64,000 nt of DNA. Source: Rhodobacter sp. GTDB taxonomy: Bacteria > Pseudomonadota > Alphaproteobacteria > Rhodobacterales > Rhodobacteraceae. Position 1 is the stretch's first letter. Each line of letters begins with the position of its first letter. Positions 1 to 9,699 of this stretch are shown one piece after another. The position numbers were made by a program, and so were the translations under genes. The DNA is taken from assembly GCA_020250175.1 (NCBI GenBank), contig JADCEN010000016.1, positions 57,472-121,471 of the forward strand, written 5' to 3'. Below the pieces are notes generated by a model that saw only the letters and a program-made list of their open reading frames with translations, had not been told where the DNA came from and ran no database searches.

Positions 1-125
1 CGTCCGACATCGTCGCAGCCATGCGATACTTTCTTGATGCGCAGGCTGTGACGGGCCAGATTCTGTGTGTCGACGGGGGCCAGCATCTTGTCTGGCGAAC
101 CGAAGATGTGCTTGGCGTGGAATAG
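1..125 (+). CDS. SDR-family oxidoreductase, C-terminal end only
   Basis: The reading frame is open from the window edge to TAG at 123-125. The last 40 residues contain the motif VTGQILCVDGGQHL, the typical C-terminal end of short-chain dehydrogenases/reductases (T-G-Q-x-x-x-V-D-G-G). The catalytic part lies outside the window. In related Rhodobacteraceae an SDR of the FolM/pteridine-reductase type often precedes uvrC, so that subtype is possible, but the visible tail cannot decide it. Confidence 0.75.
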   Translation, partial: SDIVAAMRYFLDAQAVTGQILCVDGGQHLVWRTEDVLGVE

Positions 126-460
126 GCCCCCGAACGCCCGCGCAGCGGCGTTCCGCAGACCGTCGGCGAAAGTTTTCCACTTTGGACCCGCGCATCACAC
201 AATCGTTGCAATTCCTTCATGGAAATCAGGGATTTGCCAGATATCCCAAAATAAACCTATATAAAACAACATGTTAGAAAAATGCCTAAAAATCAGGCGA
301 AGTAGCGAACTTGTGAGAATCCAAGGAAAATTCCAGCCTCCCGGAATGTTTTGCGCAGAATTGTCCACAGAAAGCGTGGACAGGTTTCTTCTTGCCCGTC
401 CGCAATTATCGTTGCAGGCAAGACCGGGAATCGGTGAATTCCAGAAAGGATGAGTCCACC
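126..460 (+). other. Intergenic, AT-rich leader of uvrC with a perfect inverted repeat
   Basis: No gene is supported here. The middle (about 200-320) is clearly AT-richer than the flanking genes and probably holds the uvrC promoter. A perfect 7-bp inverted repeat, TGTCCAC (362-368) and GTGGACA (376-382) around a 7-nt loop, lies 79 bp before the uvrC start. TTGTCCACA at 361-369 resembles a DnaA box with one mismatch. I saw no clear alphaproteobacterial LexA box. Confidence 0.4.
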
Positions 461-2335
461 GTGCAGGCAGAGCAGGAAACCACGCCCAAGGCACCTTCCG
501 GGCACACGGTCATTCAAGGCTATCTCAGGACGATAGACAGCTCTCCCGGTGTCTACCGCATGCTCGATCCTGTGGGCACGGTGCTTTACGTCGGCAAGGC
601 GCGCAACCTGAAGGCGCGGGTGTCCTCCTATGCCCGGCCGTCGGGCCATTCCGGCCGCATTGCCCGGATGATCGGCGAAACCGCGTCGATGATGTTTCTG
701 ACGACACGCACCGAAACCGAGGCGCTTTTGCTGGAACAGAACCTGATCAAGCAGCTCAAGCCGCGCTACAACGTGTTGTTGCGCGACGACAAGAGTTTTC
801 CGGACATCCTGATCGCCAAGGACCACGCCTTTCCCCAGATCAGGAAGCACCGGGGCAAACGGGCTGCGGAGGGTACCTATTTTGGGCCTTTCGCAAGCGC
901 GGGGGCGGTGAACCGCACGCTTAATCAGCTGCAGAAGGTCTTCCTTTTGCGCACCTGCACGGACGCGGTCTTTGAAAGCCGCACGCGCCCCTGCCTTCTG
1001 TATCAGATCAAGCGCTGTGCGGCGCCCTGCGTCGGCAAGGTCGGGCGCGACGATTACACAACCCTGGTCGGGGACGCCGAGCGTTTCCTGCAGGGCAAGA
1101 CCACCAGGGTTCAGGCCGATCTTGCTGCGGCGATGGCCGAAGCCTCTGCGGCGATGGAATTCGAACGGGCGGCTGCCCTGCGCGACCGTATCCGCGCCCT
1201 GACCCAGGTGCAGTCGGCCCAGGGCATCAATCCCAAGGGCGTCTCCGAGGCGGACGTTGTTGCGCTGCATCTGGAAGGCGGGCAGGCCTGCGTCCAGGTT
1301 TTCTTCATCCGCGCCAACCAAAGCTGGGGGAACCGCGATTTCTATCCGCGCACCGGGGCCGGGGCGGAAGCGCCCGAAATCCTTGAGGCCTTCCTGGCCC
1401 AGTTCTATGACGACAAGGAGCCGCCACGGCTGATCCTGCTGTCGCACCCGGTCGAGAATGAAGATCTGGTGACCCGGCTTTTGTCCGACCGCGCCGGGCG
1501 CAAGGTAGAGCTGGCCGTGCCCCGGCGCGGCGAAAAGGCCGAACTGGTGGAAAACGCCGCCCGCAATGCGCGCGAAAGCCTGGCGCGCAAAATGGCCGAA
1601 GGTGCCTCGCAGAACCGGCTTCTGGCGGGACTTGCCGAAGCCCTTGGTCTGGACGCGCCGCCCAGGCGGATCGAAGTCTATGACAACTCTCACATCCAGG
1701 GCACAAATGCCGTGGGCGGCATGATCGTGGCCGGACCGGATGGCTTTCTGAGGTCGCAGTACCGCAAGTTCAACATCCGGTCGGACGCAGGTGCCAACAG
1801 CGATGATTTCGGCATGATGAAAGAGGTGCTGACCCGGCGTTTTGAACGCCTGCTGAAGGAAGACCCCGACAGGTCGTCAGAAGCCTGGCCGGACCTCTTG
1901 CTGATCGACGGCGGTGCGGGGCAGGTCAGCGCGGTGGCGGACATCCTTGCCGGGCTTGGCCTCGACGATATCGCCATGATCGGTGTGGCCAAGGGCGTAG
2001 ACCGCGACGCCGGCAAAGAGGAATTCCATCGCCCCGGTCAGCCCCCCTTTGCGCTGCCCCATACCTCGCCCGTCCTGTACTTCGTGCAGCGCCTGCGGGA
2101 CGAGGCGCACCGCTGGGCCATCGGCGCACATCGCGCCAAGCGGGCAAAGGCCGTCAGCGCGACGCCGCTGGATGACATTCCCGGGGTCGGGGCCACCCGC
2201 AAACGCGCCCTTCTGGCGCATTTCGGCAGTGCCAAGGCCGTTGGCCGCGCAGCGGTCGATGACCTGAAGGCGGTGGAGGGGATTTCCGATACTCTGGCGC
2301 AGGGGATTTACGACTTTTTCCACGCAAGGGGTTGA
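461..2335 (+). CDS. uvrC: Excinuclease ABC subunit C (UvrC)
   Basis: Nucleotide excision repair nuclease that makes the 3' and 5' incisions with UvrB. The 624-residue product has the GIY-YIG domain at the N-terminus (GVY at 30-32, then LYVGKA), a cysteine cluster near residue 200 ([11 protein letters not shown]), a UVR/UvrB-binding segment, the RNase H-like endonuclease domain starting at VYDNSHIQG, and two helix-hairpin-helix motifs at the C-terminus ([18 protein letters not shown]). I chose GTG at 461 because AGAAAGGA lies 10 nt upstream and the homologous N-terminus starts there. An in-frame ATG at 392 would add 23 unconserved-looking residues. Length is normal for the family. Confidence 0.95.
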   Translation: MQAEQETTPKAPSGHTVIQGYLRTIDSSPGVYRMLDPVGTVLYVGKARNLKARVSSYARPSGHSGRIARMIGETASMMFLTTRTETEALLLEQNLIKQLKPRYNVLLRDDKSFPDILIAKDHAFPQIRKHRGKRAAEGTYFGPFASAGAVNRTLNQLQKVFLLRTCTDAVFESRTRPCLLYQIKRCAAPCVGKVGRDDYTTLVGDAERFLQGKTTRVQADLAAAMAEASAAMEFERAAALRDRIRALTQVQSAQGINPKGVSEADVVALHLEGGQACVQVFFIRANQSWGNRDFYPRTGAGAEAPEILEAFLAQFYDDKEPPRLILLSHPVENEDLVTRLLSDRAGRKVELAVPRRGEKAELVENAARNARESLARKMAEGASQNRLLAGLAEALGLDAPPRRIEVYDNSHIQGTNAVGGMIVAGPDGFLRSQYRKFNIRSDAGANSDDFGMMKEVLTRRFERLLKEDPDRSSEAWPDLLLIDGGAGQVSAVADILAGLGLDDIAMIGVAKGVDRDAGKEEFHRPGQPPFALPHTSPVLYFVQRLRDEAHRWAIGAHRAKRAKAVSATPLDDIPGVGATRKRALLAHFGSAKAVGRAAVDDLKAVEGISDTLAQGIYDFFHARG

Positions 2336-2446
2336 TCCGAGCGGGCAGGCCCCACCGGCCCCGTCCCCCGCAGCGCATTGCCACCCGCCGCAGCTTGTGA
2401 GATGCAGCGTCGGACCTGCCTGCCTGCCGCAACGGACCCCGCCTTC

Positions 2447-3337
2447 ATGCGCAGCCTGACATATGCACAATCCGGCCTTCTGCTTTTGCTGGCCGGGGCC
2501 GCCGCAGACTCGACCTCGGGCCTGTTCACCCGGCTGCTGCCGACCGACGGGTTCACGACCGCCTCAGGGCGAGGTCTAGCAGCCTTTGCCTTTCTGTTCG
2601 TGGTGCTTGCCGTTCGCGACGGCAGGGGGGCGCTGCGCGCGCTTGCCGGGGTCGGCGTCTGGGGGCTGGTCTTTGTTGCGCTGAACTCTGTGGGTATGAT
2701 CCTTAACATCCTGTCGCTGAGCCTGACCAGTGTCGCGAATTTCTTCATGATCTTCGCCACCGCCCCCTTCGTGGCAGCGCTTGCGGCCCGGCTGGTGCTG
2801 GGCGAACGGATGGACCGCGCCACCTTTCTAGCCGCCTGTGCCGGATTTGTCGGCATTGCGGTGATGATGTTTGCGGGGGCCCGGTCAGGCGCGGTCCTGG
2901 GGGATTTGCTGGCGCTGGTCTGTGTGTTTCTGTACGCGGCGGTGGTGCTTGTGCTGCGGCGCTGCCAGACCCTGGATATCCTGCCTGCCATCACGCTGAC
3001 CGTTCTTGCCAGCGGCATGCTTGCCCTGCCTTTTGCGGATTTCTCCATGGTCCGGCCGCCGGACATCGCCCTGTTCGCGGTTTTCGGTGCGGTACAGCTT
3101 GCGATCGGCAATCTGCTGATCTTCACGGCTGCGTCCCGTATCCCGGCGGCGCAATCCGGTTTGCTGGGCATCCTGAATGCGGGCTTTGCGCCGCTCTGGG
3201 TCTTTGTGTTTCTGGCGGAAGTACCGCCCCCGGCAACGCTTGCCGGTGGTGCAATCATTCTGACTGCTGCCGTCGCACATCTGGTCTGGACACTCTCGGC
3301 CAGCCGCCCTGCAGCACAGCATCGCCGCAGCGGCTGA
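2447..3337 (+). CDS. DMT-superfamily (EamA) transporter
   Basis: Integral membrane protein of about 296 residues with about ten hydrophobic segments arranged as two EamA repeats, typical of drug/metabolite transporters. The substrate is not predictable. The first repeat ends with the usual helix pattern before a short loop near the middle (VLRRCQTLD). The start at 2447 (MRSLTYAQSG) places the first membrane segment just after the N-terminus. In-frame starts at 2378 and 2402 would add polar residues and have no better ribosome-binding site. It sits alone between uvrC and pgsA, which are often closer neighbours in relatives, so it may be a later insertion. Confidence 0.8.
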   Translation: MRSLTYAQSGLLLLLAGAAADSTSGLFTRLLPTDGFTTASGRGLAAFAFLFVVLAVRDGRGALRALAGVGVWGLVFVALNSVGMILNILSLSLTSVANFFMIFATAPFVAALAARLVLGERMDRATFLAACAGFVGIAVMMFAGARSGAVLGDLLALVCVFLYAAVVLVLRRCQTLDILPAITLTVLASGMLALPFADFSMVRPPDIALFAVFGAVQLAIGNLLIFTAASRIPAAQSGLLGILNAGFAPLWVFVFLAEVPPPATLAGGAIILTAAVAHLVWTLSASRPAAQHRRSG

Positions 3338-3516
3338 CACTGTGGCAGAACGGCACGTCGGCAAGCCCGGTTGCGGCCCGGGCGGCAGGGTTCGGGCGCT
3401 TCTTGCGTGGAATCTAGGTATTTCAATATGTTACGCGATGTTTCCCGTGTGCAACACTGGTCTGTGGTTGCGCTATTCCTGTTCCCCCGCCCCCCGTGAT
3501 CGGTTATTGCGGCACC

Positions 3517-4182
3517 ATGAGGTGGAACATTCCCAACACACTGACGGTTCTGCGCCTTCTGGCCGCCCCGGGAGTGGCCGTGATGTTCCTGTACTTCAAT
3601 CGGCCTTGGGCCGACTGGCTTGCGCTGACCCTGTTCATAACCGCCGCAGTCACCGATTGGTTTGACGGCTATCTGGCCCGGCTGTGGAAGCAGGAGTCCA
3701 AGTTCGGCACAATGCTTGATCCGATTGCCGACAAGGCCATGGTGGTGATCGCGCTGCTGATCATCACCGGATATTCCGGGATGAACCCCTGGCTGATCCT
3801 GCCCGCAACAGTCATTCTGTTCCGGGAGATTTTCGTGGGCGGGCTCAGGGAATATCTTGGCGCGAAGGCGGGGCTGCTTGCGGTCGCGCCGCTTGCGAAA
3901 TGGAAGACGACCGCCCAGATGGTGGCGATTGCGGTGCTGTTCCTTGGGACCGGACTGGAACATGTGGAAGGCATGGCACGCCAGGGCATGACACCCGATC
4001 AGTATGCGGATGCCGTGGCGGCGGGTCTGGCCGATCCGATCCGGTCCTGCGGCGCGCGGGGCTGCTCTTCACTGGCGACCATGGTCGGGCTGGTGCTGAT
4101 CTGGATCGCCGCCGCGCTGACCTTTGTCACCGGCTGGGATTACTTCCGCAAATCCCTGCCTTTCCTGCGGGACGACAGATGA
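3517..4182 (+). CDS. pgsA: CDP-diacylglycerol--glycerol-3-phosphate 3-phosphatidyltransferase
   Basis: Makes phosphatidylglycerol-phosphate, the committed step to anionic phospholipids, in the inner membrane. The CDP-alcohol phosphotransferase signature D-G-x2-A-R-x8-G-x3-D-x3-D is complete (DGYLAR, then FGTMLDPIAD). The 221-residue product has several membrane helices. The start at 3517 (MRWNIPNTLT) matches the conserved family N-terminus; an in-frame GTG upstream at 3496 is less likely. The loop between the last helices is longer than in many PgsA proteins (about residues 155-185). Its stop overlaps the moaD start as ATGA, so the genes are translationally coupled. Confidence 0.93.
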   Translation: MRWNIPNTLTVLRLLAAPGVAVMFLYFNRPWADWLALTLFITAAVTDWFDGYLARLWKQESKFGTMLDPIADKAMVVIALLIITGYSGMNPWLILPATVILFREIFVGGLREYLGAKAGLLAVAPLAKWKTTAQMVAIAVLFLGTGLEHVEGMARQGMTPDQYADAVAAGLADPIRSCGARGCSSLATMVGLVLIWIAAALTFVTGWDYFRKSLPFLRDDR

Positions 4183-4427
4183 TCGACGTGCTTTACTTCG
4201 CCTGGGTCCGCGAACGCATCGGCCTGCCGCGCGAAAGGATCGAGACATCGGCCGCCACCGTGGCCGACCTTGTCGCCGAGCTGTCAGCGCGGGAAGACCG
4301 CTATGCGGCGGCTTTTGCCGATCTGTCCAGCTTGCGCGTGGCCCTTGACCAGGACCTGTCCGATTTTTCGGCCCCGCTGGCGGGCGTGCGCGAAGTGGCC
4401 TTCTTTCCCCCGATGACGGGCGGCTGA
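4179..4427 (+). CDS. moaD: Molybdopterin synthase sulfur carrier subunit MoaD
   Basis: Small ubiquitin-fold protein of 82 residues that carries the thiocarboxylate sulfur used to make molybdopterin. It ends in the required Gly-Gly (FFPPMTGG) and starts with the beta-grasp strand IDVLYFAWVRE. ATG at 4179 overlaps the pgsA stop, and moaE begins one base after its stop, so the two synthase subunits are made together. Pairing with MoaE makes the assignment safe. Confidence 0.95.
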   Translation: MIDVLYFAWVRERIGLPRERIETSAATVADLVAELSAREDRYAAAFADLSSLRVALDQDLSDFSAPLAGVREVAFFPPMTGG

Positions 4428-4428
4428 C

Positions 4429-4869
4429 ATGCGTATCGCGGTCCAAAGCGCGCCGTTCGACATCGGCACTGAAGCGGCGGCCTTTGCGCAGGCGGCGGCG
4501 GAGGCCGGGGCGGTGGTCACCTTTACCGGGATCGTACGCGATCTGTCGGGCGGCCTGTCGGCCATGGAAATCGAACATTACCCCGGCATGACCGAACGGG
4601 CGATCCGCGACATCGCCCTGCAGGCCATGTCGCGGTGGAACCTGATCGATGCGCTGGTGATCCACCGCCATGGCAGGCTGCGCGTGGCGGAACCAATCAT
4701 GATGGTGGCTACCGCCGCCGCCCACAGGGCAAATGCCTTCGAGGCGGCGGAATTCCTCATGGATTATCTGAAATCCCGCGCGCCGTTCTGGAAAAAGGAA
4801 ATCACCGCCTCGGGCGCCGAATGGGTGGCCGCGACAGAGCAGGATGAGGCGGCCCTGACGCGCTGGTGA
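4429..4869 (+). CDS. moaE: Molybdopterin synthase catalytic subunit MoaE
   Basis: Large subunit that transfers sulfur from MoaD to precursor Z (cPMP) to give molybdopterin. The 146-residue protein shows the family motifs FTGIVRD, EHYPGM, and the basic active-site stretch KSRAPFWKKE that contains the catalytic lysines. It directly follows moaD. The gene is convergent with ilvD across a strong hairpin. Confidence 0.95.
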   Translation: MRIAVQSAPFDIGTEAAAFAQAAAEAGAVVTFTGIVRDLSGGLSAMEIEHYPGMTERAIRDIALQAMSRWNLIDALVIHRHGRLRVAEPIMMVATAAAHRANAFEAAEFLMDYLKSRAPFWKKEITASGAEWVAATEQDEAALTRW

Positions 4870-4909
4870 CGGCCCAGTCCGGGGCAAACCAGACCGCAGA
4901 CGGCAAAAC

Positions 4910-4932
4910 GGCGGCCGCGCAAGACGGCCGCC
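4910..4932. terminator. Hairpin between convergent moaE and ilvD
   Basis: Perfect 8-bp inverted repeat GGCGGCCG / CGGCCGCC with a 7-nt loop (CGCAAGA). It lies 40 bp after the moaE stop and 21 bp before the ilvD stop, so it could end transcription from both sides. There is no long T-run, as is common in high-GC genomes. Confidence 0.55.
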
Positions 4933-4953
4933 TGCCGATCAGGCCAGCCCCGC

Positions 4954-6687
4954 TTACTGATCCATGTAGATATGCCGTTCGGCCTTGGCACCGGGATGGG
5001 TCACCGCCCCCCAGCGCGCGCCGCCGACAAGTTTGGCGAATTTCCACACCGCGCCGGTTTCGTACTGGGTCTGGCGCGGGCCGGCCCATTGCGCTTTGCG
5101 CGCGGCAAGCTCGGCATCGGTCAGCGCCACCGAAAGCGTGCCGGTCAGCGCGTTGATGGTTATGACATCGCCGTTCTGCAGCAGGGCAATCGGCCCGCCA
5201 TGCGCCGCTTCCGGCCCCACATGGCCCACGCAGAAGCCGCGCGTCGCCCCCGAGAACCGGCCATCGGTGATCAGGGCCACCTTCTTGCCCATGCCCTGCC
5301 CCGAAAGGGCGGCGGTGGTGGCCAGCATCTCGCGCATGCCCGGCCCGCCTGCGGGGCCTTCGTTGCGGATCACGATCACCTCGCCTTCCTTGTAGGCGCG
5401 TTTCTGGACCGCCTCAAACGCCTCTTCCTCGGATTCAAAGACGCGGGCGGGGCCGGTGAACACCTGTTCTTCCTCGCTCATGCCCGCGACCTTCACGATG
5501 GCCCCGTCCGGGCAGATGTTGCCCTTCAGGCCAACGACGCCGCCGGTCGCGGTGATCGGGGTTTCAATGGGATAGATCACGCGGCCATCAGCCTCGCGCG
5601 TGATCTCGTCCAGTTCCTCGCCCAGGGTCCGCCCGGACGCCGTGATGCAGTCTTCGTGCAGCAGTCCGGCCTTGCGCAGTTCCTTCATCACCACGGGCAC
5701 GCCGCCCACCTCGTACATGTCCTTGGCAACATACTGGCCGCCGGGGCGCAGGCTGACGAAATAGGGCGTATCGCGGAAGATATCGCAGACATCGAACAGA
5801 TCGAATTCGATCCCCGCCTCATGCGCTATTGCCGGCAGGTGCAGGCCGGCATTGGTGGACCCGCCCGTGCAGGCCACCACACGCGCCGCATTCTCCAGGC
5901 TCTTGCGCGTCACGATATCGCGGGCGCGGATGTTCTTTTCGATCAGCTGCATCACCGCCACGCCCGAGGCATCGCCATACTGGTCGCGGCTTTCGTAAGG
6001 CGCCGGGGCACCTGACGAATTCAGCAGCGCCAGCCCGATCGCCTCAGAGACGCAGGCCATGGTATTGGCCGTATACTGCCCGCCGCAAGCCCCGGCACTG
6101 GGGCAGGCGACCCGTTCCAGAATGTCAAGCTCGGCATCCGTCATGGTGCCCGCCTGATGCTTGCCCACCGCCTCGAACACGTCCTGCACCACCACATCGC
6201 GCCCGTTCAGCTTGCCCGGCAGGATCGACCCGCCATAGATGAAGACCGACGGCACGTTCAACCGCACCATCGCCATCATCATGCCCGGAAGCGATTTGTC
6301 GCAGCCTGCCAGCCCGACAAGGGCATCATAGCAATGCCCGCGCATGGTCAGTTCCACCGTGTCGGCAATCGCATCGCGCGAGGCAAGCGACGAACGCATC
6401 CCCTCATGGCCCATGGCGATACCGTCGGTGACGGTGATGGTGGTGAATTCGCGCGGCGTGCCCCCGCCCTTCTTCACGCCCATCTTCACGCTTTGCGCCT
6501 GCCGGTTCAGCGCGATGTTGCAGGGGGCCGCTTCGTTCCAGCAGGTGGCAACGCCGACCCAGGGCTGATGAATCTCTGCCTCGGTGATCCCCATCGCGTA
6601 GAAATAGCTGCGGTGCGGTGCCCGTGCCGGACCTTCCGTCACATGGCGGCTGGGCAGTTTTGACTTGTCGAAGCGATGGCTGGTCAT
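4954..6687 (-). CDS. ilvD: Dihydroxy-acid dehydratase
   Basis: Dehydrates dihydroxy acids in valine, isoleucine and pantothenate biosynthesis. The 577-residue protein carries the iron-sulfur ligands seen in IlvD/Edd enzymes (CDKSLPG, and [14 protein letters not shown]) and the C-terminal [15 protein letters not shown] block. I placed the start at 6687 ([10 protein letters not shown]), which has GGGGAGC just upstream; an in-frame extension to 6747 gives an unconserved-looking N-terminus. It stands alone, with a DUF2721 gene behind it on the same strand. Confidence 0.95.
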   Translation of the reverse strand: MTSHRFDKSKLPSRHVTEGPARAPHRSYFYAMGITEAEIHQPWVGVATCWNEAAPCNIALNRQAQSVKMGVKKGGGTPREFTTITVTDGIAMGHEGMRSSLASRDAIADTVELTMRGHCYDALVGLAGCDKSLPGMMMAMVRLNVPSVFIYGGSILPGKLNGRDVVVQDVFEAVGKHQAGTMTDAELDILERVACPSAGACGGQYTANTMACVSEAIGLALLNSSGAPAPYESRDQYGDASGVAVMQLIEKNIRARDIVTRKSLENAARVVACTGGSTNAGLHLPAIAHEAGIEFDLFDVCDIFRDTPYFVSLRPGGQYVAKDMYEVGGVPVVMKELRKAGLLHEDCITASGRTLGEELDEITREADGRVIYPIETPITATGGVVGLKGNICPDGAIVKVAGMSEEEQVFTGPARVFESEEEAFEAVQKRAYKEGEVIVIRNEGPAGGPGMREMLATTAALSGQGMGKKVALITDGRFSGATRGFCVGHVGPEAAHGGPIALLQNGDVITINALTGTLSVALTDAELAARKAQWAGPRQTQYETGAVWKFAKLVGGARWGAVTHPGAKAERHIYMDQ

Positions 6688-6774
6688 ACGGTGCTCCCCC
6701 TGAACTGGCTGGATACGCCAGATAAAGGGCGCGGGCGGCACGGGCAAGGCGGGAATGGTCAGTCCGTCTTCGGA

Positions 6775-7287
6775 TCAGACATCTGTCCGAGTGACCAGTG
6801 CCGTCTCTGCATCCAACTGCGCCTTTGCCGCAGCTCGTGCATCCATCATCCGGCCGCGGGTGAAATCCAGCGCCCGGTTCACAAGCAGCACGTCCAACAT
6901 GTAAAGCACCAGCCCTGTCACCAGAAACAGCACCGCGCAGACGAACAATGTTTCGACAACCGGTGTCAGTTGCACCTTCGTCTGCGCATCAAGGAACAGG
7001 GTAATGACCGCAAGCGCCAGAAAAAGCGAGGCAAGGGTGCAACTGAACACCGCCCAGCGAATCCGGTTCGCCCGGGCAAGGTAGAACAGCAACTCTTCTT
7101 CCAGCCGGATGTCCTGATCGGCTGGCGACCTCAGGGATGTTTCCAGCATCCGGCAGCGATCCACGATCCGGTTCAACCGCGTGTCGATGATCAGCAGCGT
7201 CGTGCCGATGGCCGACAGCAGAAACACCGGCGACAGCGACGCCGCGATCAGCGGCGAAAGCGTGGAATACATCGTTCCGGTGGCCAT
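6775..7287 (-). CDS. DUF2721-family inner-membrane protein
   Basis: About 170 residues with three hydrophobic segments: one at the N-terminus ([21 protein letters not shown]) and two near the middle and C-terminal third ([36 protein letters not shown]). The pattern of a first helix followed by a NRIVDR linker and a charged segment matches DUF2721. No function is known for the family. Start at 7287 ([10 protein letters not shown]) has AGGA 9 nt upstream; a second in-frame ATG lies at 7323. Confidence 0.75.
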   Translation of the reverse strand: MATGTMYSTLSPLIAASLSPVFLLSAIGTTLLIIDTRLNRIVDRCRMLETSLRSPADQDIRLEEELLFYLARANRIRWAVFSCTLASLFLALAVITLFLDAQTKVQLTPVVETLFVCAVLFLVTGLVLYMLDVLLVNRALDFTRGRMMDARAAAKAQLDAETALVTRTDV

Positions 7288-7501
7288 CGGTCTGCTTCCT
7301 GTCCTGGGGCTGTTTTCCGCCATGACCGGCAGGATAGCGCGATGCCGGGTGAAAAGCACTGTGCAGAAAGCACTTTTTGACCGTGTTTTGCCGGGCCGGG
7401 GCAGTCCGGTCACGCAAACATCCCACCCTTGCGAATTGCATTTCCCGGCCCCCCGGCTTATCTCCGAACGCAACCGCCGCGACCAAAGGGCATCCCCCGC
7501 G

Positions 7502-8431
7502 ATGAACTGGATCTCGAACTACGTCCGCCCCAAGATCAACTCGCTGTTCTCGCGCCGCGAGGTGCCCGAGAACCTGTGGACGAAATGCCCCGAATGCGGG
7601 ACCATGCTGTTCCACCGCGAATTGTCGGACAACCTCTTCGTCTGCACCAGTTGCGATCACCATATGGCGATCAGTCCGCGCGCCCGCTTTTCGGCGCTTT
7701 TCGACGGCGGCATCTTTACCGAGGTGAAGGTGCCCGAACCGCTGTTTGATCCGTTGCACTTTCGCGACCAGAAGAGATATCCCGACCGGCTGAAGACCGC
7801 GCAGAAAGCCACCTCGGAAAAAGAGGCGATGCTGGTCGCGGAAGGCGAGATCGGCCGCACCCCGATCGTGGCCGCCGCGCAGGACTTTGCCTTCATGGCC
7901 GGCAGTATGGGCATGTATGTGGGGAATGCCGTCATTGCTGCGGCAGAGCGGGCCGTCAAGCTGAAGCGGCCGCTGGTGCTGTTTTCCGCCGCCGGCGGCG
8001 CGCGGATGCAGGAAGGCATCCTGTCGCTGATGCAGATGCCGCGCACGACGGTTGCGGTGCAGATGCTGAAAGAGGCGAACCTGCCCTATATCGTCGTGCT
8101 GACCCACCCCACCACGGGCGGTGTCACCGCATCCTATGCGATGCTGGGCGATGTGCAGATCGCCGAGCCGAACGCGCTGATCTGCTTTGCCGGTCCGCGC
8201 GTGATCGAGCAGACCATCCGCGAAAAGCTGCCCGAGGGGTTCCAGCGCGCCGAATACCTGCTGGACCATGGCATGCTGGACCGTGTCACCCACCGCAAGG
8301 CGCTGCGCGACGAGTTGATCCTGCTGACCCGGATGCTGATGCAGCAGCCCCCTGCTGTCCGGGGCGATCTGCCCGCACCCGGCACCATCGCACCGCCCGA
8401 ACCGGCGGACACCGCCGAGGTCAAGGGATGA
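7502..8431 (+). CDS. accD: Acetyl-CoA carboxylase carboxyltransferase subunit beta
   Basis: Beta subunit of the carboxyltransferase that makes malonyl-CoA for fatty acid synthesis. The 309-residue protein has the N-terminal four-cysteine zinc ribbon (CPECGTM ... CTSC) and the crotonase-fold core ([36 protein letters not shown]). ATG at 7502 opens a conserved N-terminus ([12 protein letters not shown]). Its stop overlaps the folC start, as is common for accD-folC. Confidence 0.96.
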   Translation: MNWISNYVRPKINSLFSRREVPENLWTKCPECGTMLFHRELSDNLFVCTSCDHHMAISPRARFSALFDGGIFTEVKVPEPLFDPLHFRDQKRYPDRLKTAQKATSEKEAMLVAEGEIGRTPIVAAAQDFAFMAGSMGMYVGNAVIAAAERAVKLKRPLVLFSAAGGARMQEGILSLMQMPRTTVAVQMLKEANLPYIVVLTHPTTGGVTASYAMLGDVQIAEPNALICFAGPRVIEQTIREKLPEGFQRAEYLLDHGMLDRVTHRKALRDELILLTRMLMQQPPAVRGDLPAPGTIAPPEPADTAEVKG

Positions 8432-9699
8432 GCGTCAGGTCTGACGTCATCCTGGACCGGATGATGACGCTGCATCCCAAGGTCATCGACCTGACCCTTG
8501 ACCGCGTTCACCGGCTTCTTGCGGCGCTGGACCATCCGGAACGCCGCCTTCCGCCGGTGATCCATATCGCCGGGACCAATGGCAAGGGGTCCACCCTGGC
8601 GATGATCCGCGCCGGGCTGGAATCGGCGGGGCAGCGCGTGCATGCCTATACCTCGCCGCATCTTGCGCGGTTTCACGAACGCATCCGGCTTGCGGGCACC
8701 CTGATCCCGGAACCGCAGCTTGCCGACCTGCTGGACGAATGCGTGACGGCCAATGGCAACGATCCGATCACCTTCTTTGAAATCACCACCTGTGCCGCCT
8801 TTCTGGCCTTTGCCCGCACCCCGGCGGACTGGACGCTGCTGGAGGTGGGTCTTGGCGGGCGGCTGGATGCAACCAATGTCATCGAGGCCCCGCGCCTGAC
8901 CGTCATCACCCCGATCAGTCTGGACCATCAGCAGTATCTGGGCGACACGGTGGCCAAGATCGCCGGGGAAAAGGCGGGCATCCTCAAGCGGCGGGTGCCC
9001 TGCATCGTCGGGCCGCAGACCGAAGAGGGACTGGCGGCCATCGAGGCGCGCGCGGCCCGCCTGGGTGCGCCCCTGCTGGCCTATGGCCAGCACTGGCACA
9101 TCACCGAAGACCGCGGGCGGATGATCTATCAGGATGAAAGCGGTCTTTTGGACCTGCCCCTGCCGAACCTTCCCGGTCCACATCAGATCCAGAACGCGGG
9201 TGCGGCCATCGCCGCCCTGCGCCATCTTGGTTACGGCGCAGAGGTTTGCGAAGCCGCCGTCACGCAGGCGGTGTGGCCCGCGCGGATGCAGCGGCTGCGG
9301 CAGGGCCCGCTGGTGGCGGCAGCCCCCCAGGCCGAGCTTTGGCTGGACGGCGGCCACAACCCTGCCGGGGGCGAGGCGCTGGCAGCCACGCTGGCGCGGA
9401 TGCCGAAACGCCCCACGCATCTTGTCTGCGGCATGCTGAACACCAAGGACATCGGCGGCTACCTGCGCCCGCTTGCCCGCCACGCCGACAGCCTGACGGC
9501 GGTGTCGATTCCGGGGGAAAGGAACACCCTTCCCGCCGAAGAAACGCAAGCGGCCGCCCGTGCCGCAGGACTGTCCGCCACCATGGCCGACAGTGTTGCG
9601 GACGCGGTGCAGCGCATTGTGGCAACCGACCCGCAGGCGCGCATCCTGATCTGCGGATCGCTGTATCTGGCGGGCCAGGTGCTGCGCGAAAACGGCTGA
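8428..9699 (+). CDS. folC: Bifunctional folylpolyglutamate synthase / dihydrofolate synthase
   Basis: Mur-ligase-type enzyme that adds glutamate to dihydropteroate and to folates. The 423-residue protein shows the P-loop GTNGKGST, the YTSPHL motif, the [13 protein letters not shown] block and, near the C-terminus, LDGGHNPAG. It overlaps accD by ATGA, so both are probably one transcript. The gene meets pbpC tail to tail with no spacer. Confidence 0.95.
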   Translation: MSVRSDVILDRMMTLHPKVIDLTLDRVHRLLAALDHPERRLPPVIHIAGTNGKGSTLAMIRAGLESAGQRVHAYTSPHLARFHERIRLAGTLIPEPQLADLLDECVTANGNDPITFFEITTCAAFLAFARTPADWTLLEVGLGGRLDATNVIEAPRLTVITPISLDHQQYLGDTVAKIAGEKAGILKRRVPCIVGPQTEEGLAAIEARAARLGAPLLAYGQHWHITEDRGRMIYQDESGLLDLPLPNLPGPHQIQNAGAAIAALRHLGYGAEVCEAAVTQAVWPARMQRLRQGPLVAAAPQAELWLDGGHNPAGGEALAATLARMPKRPTHLVCGMLNTKDIGGYLRPLARHADSLTAVSIPGERNTLPAEETQAAARAAGLSATMADSVADAVQRIVATDPQARILICGSLYLAGQVLRENG

